Source: an uncultured Caryophanales bacterium (GTDB lineage: Bacteria > Bacillota_I > Bacilli_A > Acholeplasmatales > Anaeroplasmataceae). From it: a stretch of 8,528 bases of DNA. Location: positions 1-8,528 of the forward strand of contig CAKZZJ010000177.1 in NCBI GenBank assembly GCA_937885165.1, read 5' to 3'. The stretch's first letter is position 1. Each line of letters starts with the position of its first letter. Positions 1 through 6,389 of this stretch are shown piece after piece. Position numbers and translations under genes: made by a program. The notes beneath the pieces were generated by a model. That model made no database searches. It was not told where the DNA came from and saw only the letters and a list, made by a program, of their open reading frames with translations.

Positions 1-44
1 AGAAGACGCTGTAAAGGGCGAATAAATCTAAATTGCAAACAAAT

Positions 45-79
45 GGGGAAGCCTGTCAAAGCTTCCCCGGATTTTATTA
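45..79 (+). terminator. Hairpin with T-rich tail upstream of serC
   Basis: A perfect 8-bp stem (GGGGAAGC at 45-52 with GCTTCCCC at 61-68) closes an 8-nt loop and is followed by GGATTTTATT. This resembles a rho-independent terminator of a gene lying to the left of the window, although the T run starts 3 nt after the stem and is interrupted. It ends 13 nt before the serC start, so it could alternatively act as an attenuator or processing element in the serC leader. The stem is seen directly; the role is inferred. Confidence 0.5.
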
Positions 80-92
80 ATGAGGTATTACA

Positions 93-782
93 ATGGCAAG
101 AGTTTACAATTTTTCAGCAGGTCCGGCCGTGCTGCCGGAAGAGGTATTACGTGAGGCAGCAGATGAGATGCTCGATTACAGAGGAGCAGGTCTCGGTGTT
201 ATGGAGATGTCTCACAGAAGCAAGACATTTGACAAGATCATTAATAATGCAAAGCAGGATCTGATCGATCTTCTGAACATCCCTGACAACTATGAAGTGC
301 TCTTTGTTCAGGGCGGAGCATCACAGCAGTTCGCAATGATCCCGATGAACTTCGCAAAGAACGGAGTAGCTGACTACATCGTAACCGGCCAGTGGGCCAA
401 GAAAGCCTTCCAGGAGGCTCAGAACTACGGCGATGCAGCAAAAATCGCAACATCAGAGGACAAAACATTCTCGTATATACCGGACTGTTCTGATCTGCCG
501 ATCCGCGAAAACGCAGACTATGTATATATCTGCCAGAACAACACCATTTACGGAACCAAATTCCCCGTACTGCCGAACACCAAGGGTAAGATCCTGGTTT
601 CAGACCAGAGCTCAATGTTCCTTTCAGAGCCGGTAAATGTATCTGACTTCGCAATGATCTATGCTGCTGCAGCTCTTCTCATGGGAAAAGAAAATTTCTC
701 AGGCAAGCTTAAAGGTCTGGGAGCAGATATCAGAAAGGTTGAGATAGCCAGGGACGAAGATCTGGTAAGTCACATTAGTTAG
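93..782 (+). CDS. serC: Phosphoserine aminotransferase SerC, N-terminal half only (broken at about residue 191)
   Basis: SerC is a cytoplasmic PLP enzyme that converts 3-phosphohydroxypyruvate and glutamate to phosphoserine in serine synthesis (also used for vitamin B6). Residues 1-191 fit the family closely: N-terminal YNFSAGPAVLP (5-15), MEMSHRS (38-43), QGGASQQF (73-80), GQWAKKAF (99-106), QNNTIYGTKF (148-157) and DQSSMFLSEPV (171-181), whose Asp171 should contact the PLP ring nitrogen. The family then continues as YAGAQKN, with the PLP-binding Lys, but here the frame reads YAAAALLMGKENF and has no matching Lys. The ORF is 229 residues against about 360 for the family, so it lacks the cofactor lysine and the small domain and cannot be an active SerC. 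The start at 93 has GAGG at 82-85 with 7-nt spacing. Base composition (roughly half GC, C-ending codons) differs from the AT-rich genes to the right. Clostridial origin is inferred from the protein flavour. Confidence 0.9.
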   Translation: MARVYNFSAGPAVLPEEVLREAADEMLDYRGAGLGVMEMSHRSKTFDKIINNAKQDLIDLLNIPDNYEVLFVQGGASQQFAMIPMNFAKNGVADYIVTGQWAKKAFQEAQNYGDAAKIATSEDKTFSYIPDCSDLPIRENADYVYICQNNTIYGTKFPVLPNTKGKILVSDQSSMFLSEPVNVSDFAMIYAAAALLMGKENFSGKLKGLGADIRKVEIARDEDLVSHIS

Positions 783-798
783 GGCTGTCTGAAAATTC
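672..798. other. Unassigned short segment between the serC break and metK
   Basis: After about 671 the sequence no longer codes for SerC. The forward frame stays open for about 36 more codons, ending at TAG 780-782, with a plausible Rossmann-like stretch (GKLKGLGADIRKVEIAR, residues 204-220) of the kind found near the start of several nucleotide- or pterin-binding folds. It is too short to name. Composition is closer to the serC side than to metK. Nothing like a SAM riboswitch, a promoter or a good metK Shine-Dalgarno site is visible. It may be a separate small fragment caught between two joins, or part of the left donor genome in another location. Confidence 0.45.
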
Positions 799-1962
799 AT
801 GGAAAAAAGATTATTCACATCAGAGTCTGTAACAGAAGGGCATCCTGATAAAATATGTGATCAGATATCAGATGCTATTCTAGATGAATTAATTCGTCAG
901 GATCCGAATAGCCGAGTAGCCTGTGAAACTACTTGTACTACTGGACTTGTTCTGGTTATGGGAGAAATTACTACAGATGCATATGTGGATATACAGAGGA
1001 TAGTAAGAGATACCATAAGAGAGATCGGATATGACAGGGCAAAATATGGCTTTGATGCTGATAATTTATCAGTAATTTCAGCAATAGACCCACAGTCAGA
1101 TGATATCGCTATGGGAGTAAATGAAAAAGATGATCATGAACAAGGCGCCGGAGATCAGGGTATGATGTTTGGCTATGCGACTGATGAAACTAAAGAATAT
1201 ATGCCTATTGCTATAACGCTTGCACATAAGCTTGCAAGAAGATTAACTGAAGTAAGAAAAAAAGGTATTGTTAAAAATCTAAGACCTGATGGAAAAACTC
1301 AAGTAACTATTGAATATGATGATAATTTAAATGTCGTAAGAGTAGATAAAATACTTATTTCTACTCAACATTCAAAGGACGTTTTTCTTGAAGATCTTAA
1401 AAAGCAAATTAAAAAAGAAGTAGTAGATTATATAATTCCAAAAGAATTGGTTGATGATAAAACAGAATTTTTATTCAACCCAACAGGAAGATTCGTTCTT
1501 GGTGGTCCTGCAGCTGATTCCGGACTTACAGGAAGAAAAATAATCGTTGATACTTATGGTGGTTCAGCACCTCACGGAGGTGGTGCATTCAGTGGTAAAG
1601 ACCCTTCAAAGGTGGATAGATCAGCATCCTATATGGCAAGATATATCGCTAAAAATATTGTTGCTTCGGGTATATCAAAAAGATGCCAAATTCAGATATC
1701 TTATGCAATCGGTATTGCTAAACCTACAAGTTTGCTTGTTGATACCTTCGGAACCTCAAAAATAAGTGATGATAAAATAATAGATGTGATAAATAAAGTA
1801 TTTGATTTAACTCCAAAAGGTATAATTACAACCCTTGATTTAAAGCGCCCAATATATAGACAGACAGCAGCCTATGGTCATTTTGGAAGAGATGATTTAG
1901 ATCTTCCTTGGGAAAAACTTGACAAGGTTGAAGAAATTAAGAAATGTTTGAATATAAAATAA
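799..1962 (+). CDS. metK: S-adenosylmethionine synthetase MetK
   Basis: Makes S-adenosylmethionine from methionine and ATP, releasing phosphate and pyrophosphate; a cytoplasmic homotetramer needing Mg and K. The 387-residue protein is full length for the family (about 380-400). Visible signatures are GHPDK (14-18) with His15 and Asp17 of the ATP/metal site, the GAGDQG hexapeptide (116-121), DPQSDDIAMGV (97-107), FNPTGRFVLGGP (226-237) and the glycine-rich GGGAFSGKD (260-268). The C-terminal AAYGHFGR (357-364) is also typical. ATG at 799 matches the family start, but its upstream sequence has no convincing Shine-Dalgarno site: the nearest AGGG (781-784) is 14 nt away. No SAM-dependent leader is seen either, as would often precede metK in Firmicutes. 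This fits a junction just left of the gene. The gene is AT-rich, with locally higher GC over the conserved motifs. Confidence 0.97.
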   Translation: MEKRLFTSESVTEGHPDKICDQISDAILDELIRQDPNSRVACETTCTTGLVLVMGEITTDAYVDIQRIVRDTIREIGYDRAKYGFDADNLSVISAIDPQSDDIAMGVNEKDDHEQGAGDQGMMFGYATDETKEYMPIAITLAHKLARRLTEVRKKGIVKNLRPDGKTQVTIEYDDNLNVVRVDKILISTQHSKDVFLEDLKKQIKKEVVDYIIPKELVDDKTEFLFNPTGRFVLGGPAADSGLTGRKIIVDTYGGSAPHGGGAFSGKDPSKVDRSASYMARYIAKNIVASGISKRCQIQISYAIGIAKPTSLLVDTFGTSKISDDKIIDVINKVFDLTPKGIITTLDLKRPIYRQTAAYGHFGRDDLDLPWEKLDKVEEIKKCLNIK

Positions 1963-1971
1963 GGATTATTT

Positions 1972-2190
1972 ATGTTTTTTAAGAAAAAGAAAAAAGTCGT
2001 TTTTGAAAATAATAAATATAATATTGGTAATACAGTAAATTTCAGATATGAAGGTGACTTAAAAGTAGGCATCATCGTTGATATTTCTCAAAATGAAAAT
2101 AAAGAATTTTCATATGAAATAAATGTCGGTGGCGAATGTCCTTACACAGTAAGAATAAAGGAAGAAAAAATAATTCGCATTTTAAAATAA
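1972..2190 (+). CDS. Small basic hypothetical protein, 72 residues, downstream of metK
   Basis: I do not recognise this family. The protein opens with a lysine run (FFKKKKK, residues 2-8), then looks all-beta: alternating strands NTVNFRYEG, KVGIIVDIS, FSYEINV, YTVRIKEEKIIRIL, compatible with a small SH3-like or KOW-like barrel. No signal peptide or membrane segment is seen. It starts 9 nt after the metK stop, with AAGGA at 1961-1965 overlapping the metK TAA, so it is very likely cotranscribed and translationally coupled with metK. The match of start, SD site and composition supports a real gene; a role in nucleic-acid or ribosome binding is only a guess from charge and fold type. Confidence 0.75.
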   Translation: MFFKKKKKVVFENNKYNIGNTVNFRYEGDLKVGIIVDISQNENKEFSYEINVGGECPYTVRIKEEKIIRILK

Positions 2191-2238
2191 GTTTTAATTA
2201 TGTTTAAACGTTTACAATAATTTCACACAATCTATTAA

Positions 2239-2267
2239 TTGAAAATATATATGAAAATATTTATAAT
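2239..2267 (+). promoter_or_regulatory. Sigma70/sigmaA-type promoter for the ABC transporter-galE operon
   Basis: TTGAAA (2239-2244; one mismatch to TTGACA) and a perfect TATAAT (2262-2267) are separated by exactly 17 nt. Transcription would begin at about 2273-2275, leaving a leader of about 30 nt with AGGAGG before the start codon. The gap between the 72-residue gene and the ABC gene (112 nt) is the only sizeable intergenic space in the bacterial segment before galE, which fits a new transcription unit. AT-rich DNA gives chance matches, but spacing and position are both right. Confidence 0.7.
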
Positions 2268-2291
2268 ATTTTTGAAATAAATGTTAAATAT

Positions 2292-2297
2292 AGGAGG
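2292..2297 (+). promoter_or_regulatory. Strong Shine-Dalgarno site of the ABC transporter gene
   Basis: AGGAGG lies 5 nt before ATG at 2303. It fixes the start codon and shows that this part of the window is translated by bacterial ribosomes. Confidence 0.85.
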
Positions 2298-2302
2298 AAA
2301 TT

Positions 2303-5300
2303 ATGCTGAAGTTATCGAACATTAAAAAAGATTACTTGGTTGCTGATTCCAAAGTTGAAGCCTTAAAAGGGATAAATTTATGCTTTAGAAAAAATGAATT
2401 TGTTTCAATTTTAGGTCCTTCAGGCTGTGGAAAAACAACAATGCTTAATATAATTGGTGGCCTTGATAAATATACTAGTGGCGATTTGGTTATAGCAGGA
2501 AGAAGTACAAAAGAATTTAAAGATAGAGATTGGGATATTTATAGAAATCATAGAATTGGCTTTATTTTCCAAAGTTACAACCTTATTCCACATCAGAATG
2601 TTTTAGGCAATGTTGAACTTGCACTTACAATATCAGGCATTTCAAAAGCAGAAAGAATTGAAAGAGCAAAGCGTGCACTTGATAAAGTTGGCTTAAAAGA
2701 TCAATATAATAAAAAGCCTAATCAGTTATCAGGTGGACAGTGCCAAAGAGTAGCGATTGCCCGTGCACTTGTAAATGAACCTGAGATTTTGCTTGCAGAT
2801 GAGCCAACAGGCGCACTTGATACCCAAACATCTATTCAAATAATGGATTTAATCAAGGAAATAGCATCAGAAAGATTAGTAATTATGGTTACACATAATC
2901 CTGATCTTGCTAATCAATATTCAACAAGGATTGTTAATCTACTTGATGGTGAAGTTGTGGGAGATTCAAATCCTTTTAGCATCGAAGATGAACAAAAAGA
3001 AATTGATGATATAAAGGAAGAATATGAAAAAACTTTTGAAAAAGAAACTGAAACATTAAATGAAGAAGAAGTAAAAAAACTTCAGGAAAGAAAAAACAAA
3101 GAAAATAAAGAAAAAGCCAAAATGAGTTTCTGGACGGCTTTTAAGCTTTCAGGAAAGAACTTATTTTCGAAGATGAAAAGAACTATAATGGTCGTTATAG
3201 CAGGATCTATCGGTATTATCGGTGTATCTGCAGTATTATCTGTTTCTACCGGTGTAAGAGATTATATCGATAGTATTCAAGATGATTTATTATCAGGTAA
3301 CCCTATTGCGATAACTAAAACCGGAGTAGATTATCAGTCTTTACTTAATTCATCATCTCTATCTACTAAAAAAGAAGCACTTGATAAAGGTGACTGGGTA
3401 AATGTTAATTCAATAATTGAATATCTAGTAGCCCATGAAGATGCGCTAGAAGAATTAGTATTTAATAATGAGTTTAATCAAGATTATGTAAATTACATCA
3501 AGAGTATGCCAACATCTTATTATCAGGAAATAAAATTAAATTATGGCATTGATGTCACACCAAATATTTATACTGATTTTAATGTGTTTAAGTATTCTGA
3601 TGATACATCAATAACAAATGTCGGTGGTAACCCAGTTCATACAAAAGAAGATTTAGAAGTAGGGAACAAATATTCAAATAAAGTATCACTTCACGCGATA
3701 ACTGAAATATATACAGCTATGCTAGAACAGACACCTTACGAAGAATATTCTACTTATATAACAAGTCTTGCGAGTGTCTTAGGTCAAGGTGTAAGCACAG
3801 CTTCATATATAAAGGAACAATATGATGTTTTAGAAGGAAATCTTGATGATTTTGAAAAAGATCCCCATAAGATAATTGTTGTTTTAAGTCAGAACGATGA
3901 ATTATCTGATTTACTTTTAGCTCAATTAGGTTATTATACAGAAGATGAATTCTATAATATGATTTTTAAAGCAGCACCTGCTGAGATGGAGGAGTTTAAA
4001 GATAATTATTCTACATCACTAGATAGAACAAAATTCACATATGATGAATTATTAAATAAAACATTCACATGGTATCCTAATGATACAATATATGCTGATA
4101 ATTCATTCTCATATAGTGGTTCATTTATTCATTCATATGATTATAAATATATTGCAGAATCTGATTTTGAAGGTGGTGTTGATTTAACGATTGCTGCTAT
4201 TGTAAAACCTAAATCAAATGTATCTTATGGAGCTCTTAATTCGGGATTCTTTTATAGTGAATCTTTCGCAAGAGAGATGATTTCTAAAAACATCAATTCA
4301 GTTATAGCTGAGAATATAAATGAACATGGTACTGTATCAAGTTTAGCATATCCTATACCAAATAGTTCAGGAACAATCGATATGGGAATTCACTATACAC
4401 TTAAATATACATATTATAATACTACCGATGATAATTATCAGGAAGATGAGAAGAAAATTTATGTTGGTAAATCAAATAGTGGAATTATAAATACATTTAT
4501 GTCATATATAAGCAGTGGCACTGGATCATCAATTTCTGGATCAGGTTCAAGTGGAACATCTGTAGATTCATCAAGTATAACAAGCTTACTAGCTAATTTA
4601 AAGACGATGGATATAAATGGTGTTGCAGGAACTTATATCCCTGAAAAAATATCAATTTATCCTAATAATTTTGAAACTAAATATTTAGTTACAGAATATT
4701 TAGATAAATGGAATACTGATGCTGATCTTGAAATCAACAAATATGACAATAATTTTGAAATAAATCCACTAGATTCAAAATATGATGCTGAAGATCAAAC
4801 TAAAGCCACATATATTCTAAAAGCAGAAGATAGAAATAAAATAAAATATACTGATTCAGTAGAAATAATAATAAATTTAATTAATCAGATGATCAATATT
4901 ATAACTTATGCATTAGTAGCATTTACAGCATTATCACTTGTTGTATCAACAGTTATGGTTGCGATAATAACTTATGTATCTGTTGTAGAGCGTGTCAAGG
5001 AAATTGGTGTTATCCGTTCACTTGGCGGTAGAAAGAAGGATGTTTCTCACTTATTTAATGCAGAAACATTTGTGATTGGTCTAGCATCAGGTGTGTTTGG
5101 TGTAATTGTCACGCTTATCTTATCACTTATAGCCAATCTAATTGTCGGTATAATAAGTGATGGTACAATATCCGCAATTGCTCATCTTACATGGCTTAAT
5201 GCTGTTATAATGATATTACTTAGTGTATTGTTAACATCAATAGCAGGTTTAATCCCGGCAAGAAGCGCTGCTAAAAAAGATCCGGTAGTTGCCTTAAGAA

Positions 5301-5308
5301 CAGAATAG
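2303..5308 (+). CDS. MacB/FtsX-type ABC transporter, ATPase and permease in one chain, very large extracellular domain
   Basis: A 1001-residue ABC protein with ATPase and permease fused. The ATPase (about 1-222) is of the MacB/LolD type: Walker A GPSGCGKTT (38-46), Q-loop Gln90, signature LSGGQ (142-146), Walker B ILLADEP (162-168) and H-loop His198. A charged Glu/Lys coiled-coil-like linker follows (about 225-273). TM1 is at about 294-316; then a long outside domain (about 318-862), with a Ser/Gly-rich low-complexity stretch at 737-758; then TM2-TM4 at about 865-892, 923-950 and 966-984, carrying the FtsX permease features (VVERVKEIGVIRSLGGRK and a terminal PARSAAKKDPVVALR). Known relatives dimerise and use ATP to move the outer domain (mechanotransmission), serving peptide/antibiotic export, lipoprotein handling or signalling. 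MacB is about 650 residues, so the outer domain here is more than twice as large. Substrate unknown. Transcribed from the promoter at 2239-2267 with galE. Confidence 0.93.
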   Translation: MLKLSNIKKDYLVADSKVEALKGINLCFRKNEFVSILGPSGCGKTTMLNIIGGLDKYTSGDLVIAGRSTKEFKDRDWDIYRNHRIGFIFQSYNLIPHQNVLGNVELALTISGISKAERIERAKRALDKVGLKDQYNKKPNQLSGGQCQRVAIARALVNEPEILLADEPTGALDTQTSIQIMDLIKEIASERLVIMVTHNPDLANQYSTRIVNLLDGEVVGDSNPFSIEDEQKEIDDIKEEYEKTFEKETETLNEEEVKKLQERKNKENKEKAKMSFWTAFKLSGKNLFSKMKRTIMVVIAGSIGIIGVSAVLSVSTGVRDYIDSIQDDLLSGNPIAITKTGVDYQSLLNSSSLSTKKEALDKGDWVNVNSIIEYLVAHEDALEELVFNNEFNQDYVNYIKSMPTSYYQEIKLNYGIDVTPNIYTDFNVFKYSDDTSITNVGGNPVHTKEDLEVGNKYSNKVSLHAITEIYTAMLEQTPYEEYSTYITSLASVLGQGVSTASYIKEQYDVLEGNLDDFEKDPHKIIVVLSQNDELSDLLLAQLGYYTEDEFYNMIFKAAPAEMEEFKDNYSTSLDRTKFTYDELLNKTFTWYPNDTIYADNSFSYSGSFIHSYDYKYIAESDFEGGVDLTIAAIVKPKSNVSYGALNSGFFYSESFAREMISKNINSVIAENINEHGTVSSLAYPIPNSSGTIDMGIHYTLKYTYYNTTDDNYQEDEKKIYVGKSNSGIINTFMSYISSGTGSSISGSGSSGTSVDSSSITSLLANLKTMDINGVAGTYIPEKISIYPNNFETKYLVTEYLDKWNTDADLEINKYDNNFEINPLDSKYDAEDQTKATYILKAEDRNKIKYTDSVEIIINLINQMINIITYALVAFTALSLVVSTVMVAIITYVSVVERVKEIGVIRSLGGRKKDVSHLFNAETFVIGLASGVFGVIVTLILSLIANLIVGIISDGTISAIAHLTWLNAVIMILLSVLLTSIAGLIPARSAAKKDPVVALRTE

Positions 5309-5312
5309 GAGG
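5307..5312 (+). promoter_or_regulatory. Shine-Dalgarno site of galE overlapping the ABC stop codon
   Basis: AGGAGG shares its first AG with the TAG stop of the ABC gene and lies 5 nt before the galE ATG. The arrangement points to one mRNA and translational coupling of the two genes. Confidence 0.85.
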
Positions 5313-5317
5313 AAAAA

Positions 5318-6331
5318 ATGAAAAAAATATTAATTACAGGTGGAATGGGATATATTGGTTCACATACAGTTGTTGAACTAATAGATAGGGGTAATGATGT
5401 TTTTATTGTTGATAATTTATCAAATTCTAGTTTGGAAGTAATAAATAGAATTGAAAAGATAACTTCAAAAAAGCCTGCATTTAAGGTTATAGATTGTTGT
5501 AAATTTGATGAATTTGAACAAGTATTCAAAGATAATAAATTTGATGCTGTAATTCATTTTGCAGGCCTAAAGGCTGTTGGTGAAAGCGTGGAAAAACCAT
5601 TGCTTTATTTTGAAAATAATTTAGTTTCTACATTTAATTTAGTTAAATTAATGGAAAAATACAATGTTAATAATCTTGTATTTTCTTCTTCAGCAACAGT
5701 TTATGGCAAACCAGAATCTGTCCCTATTTATGAAGATTTCCCTCTTCATGTAACAAACCCATATGGTAGAACCAAATTAATGATTGAAGATATCTTAAGA
5801 GATTACTCTAAGGTTCATCCTAAATTCAATGTTGCTTTACTTAGATATTTCAACCCTATTGGTGCTCACCCATCTGGATTAATAGGAGAAGACCCTAATG
5901 GAATTCCTAATAATTTAATGCCTTATATAACTCAGGTAGCTATAGGTAAGCTTCCATGTCTAAATGTATTTGGCGATGATTATAAAACAAAAGATGGCAC
6001 TGGTGTAAGAGATTATATTCATGTCGTTGATTTAGCTATAGGTCATGTTCTGACACTTGATAAATTATATAAGAATCCAGGCCTTGTTACTTATAATTTG
6101 GGCACAGGTAATGGTTATTCTGTATTAGAGGTAGTAAAAGCAATGTCAGTAGCAACAGGAAAAGACATACCATATATCATTAAACCTAGAAGAGCAGGAG
6201 ATATTGATGAATGTTATGCAAACTGTGATAAAGCGAAAAAAGAAATTGGCTTTAAAGCAAAATATGGTTTAAAAGAAATGTGTAGAGATTCCTGGAACTG
6301 GCAGTTGAACAATCCAAATGGATATAGGTAA
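5318..6331 (+). CDS. galE: UDP-glucose 4-epimerase GalE
   Basis: Interconverts UDP-glucose and UDP-galactose in the Leloir pathway and supplies UDP-galactose for surface glycans; a cytoplasmic NAD-dependent homodimer of the extended short-chain dehydrogenase family. The 337 residues are full length (about 338 in E. coli). Seen: NAD-binding GGMGYIGSHT (8-17), the acidic residue VDNLSNSS (31-38) after the second strand, HFAGLKAVGES (80-90), catalytic Ser in SSSATVYG (123-130), the Tyr149-xxx-Lys153 pair in NPYGRTK, RYFNPIGAHPSG (176-187), GTGVRDYIHVVDLA (227-240) and YNLGTGNGYSVLEV (259-272). It lies 9 nt after the ABC gene and shares its operon. The pairing with an ABC exporter could mean envelope or glycan work, but this is loose inference since galE often sits among unrelated genes. 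A hairpin terminator follows. Confidence 0.97.
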   Translation: MKKILITGGMGYIGSHTVVELIDRGNDVFIVDNLSNSSLEVINRIEKITSKKPAFKVIDCCKFDEFEQVFKDNKFDAVIHFAGLKAVGESVEKPLLYFENNLVSTFNLVKLMEKYNVNNLVFSSSATVYGKPESVPIYEDFPLHVTNPYGRTKLMIEDILRDYSKVHPKFNVALLRYFNPIGAHPSGLIGEDPNGIPNNLMPYITQVAIGKLPCLNVFGDDYKTKDGTGVRDYIHVVDLAIGHVLTLDKLYKNPGLVTYNLGTGNGYSVLEVVKAMSVATGKDIPYIIKPRRAGDIDECYANCDKAKKEIGFKAKYGLKEMCRDSWNWQLNNPNGYR

Positions 6332-6338
6332 TTAATAT

Positions 6339-6360
6339 GCAGGCCTAAAAAGCCTGCTTT
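6339..6360 (+). terminator. Rho-independent terminator after galE
   Basis: A 6-bp GC-rich stem (GCAGGC 6339-6344 with GCCTGC 6352-6357) with a 7-nt loop starts 7 nt after the galE stop and is followed by TTTAATTATAT. The T run is short, so termination may be partial and some transcripts may read into the next gene, which starts 29 nt further on and has its own AAGGA site. Confidence 0.7.
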
Positions 6361-6389
6361 AATTATATATTATATAATATAAGGATAAT

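Noticed and set aside
2..25. A frame ending EDAVKGE then TAA, as the possible tail of an upstream gene
   Set aside because: Only seven codons are visible. Its place just before the hairpin at 45-68 is suggestive, but this is not enough to call a gene.
241..654. Open frame of 137 codons on the minus strand inside serC
   Set aside because: It is antisense to strongly conserved SerC sequence, is rich in Arg/Ser/Leu as expected for a shadow frame, and has no ribosome binding site or recognisable domain.
765..782. GTAAGT...TTAG resembling a tiny (14- or 18-nt) intron of the type known in some heterotrich ciliates
   Set aside because: Removing it does not connect SerC to anything or extend MetK, and the surrounding DNA is bacterial in character. 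Best read as chance.
6361..6380. TATAAT (6373-6378) and an AT palindrome before the pseudouridine synthase gene as a promoter
   Set aside because: It lies only 12 nt from the start codon, would leave almost no leader, and has no -35 element at proper spacing. It is expected by chance in such AT-rich DNA.
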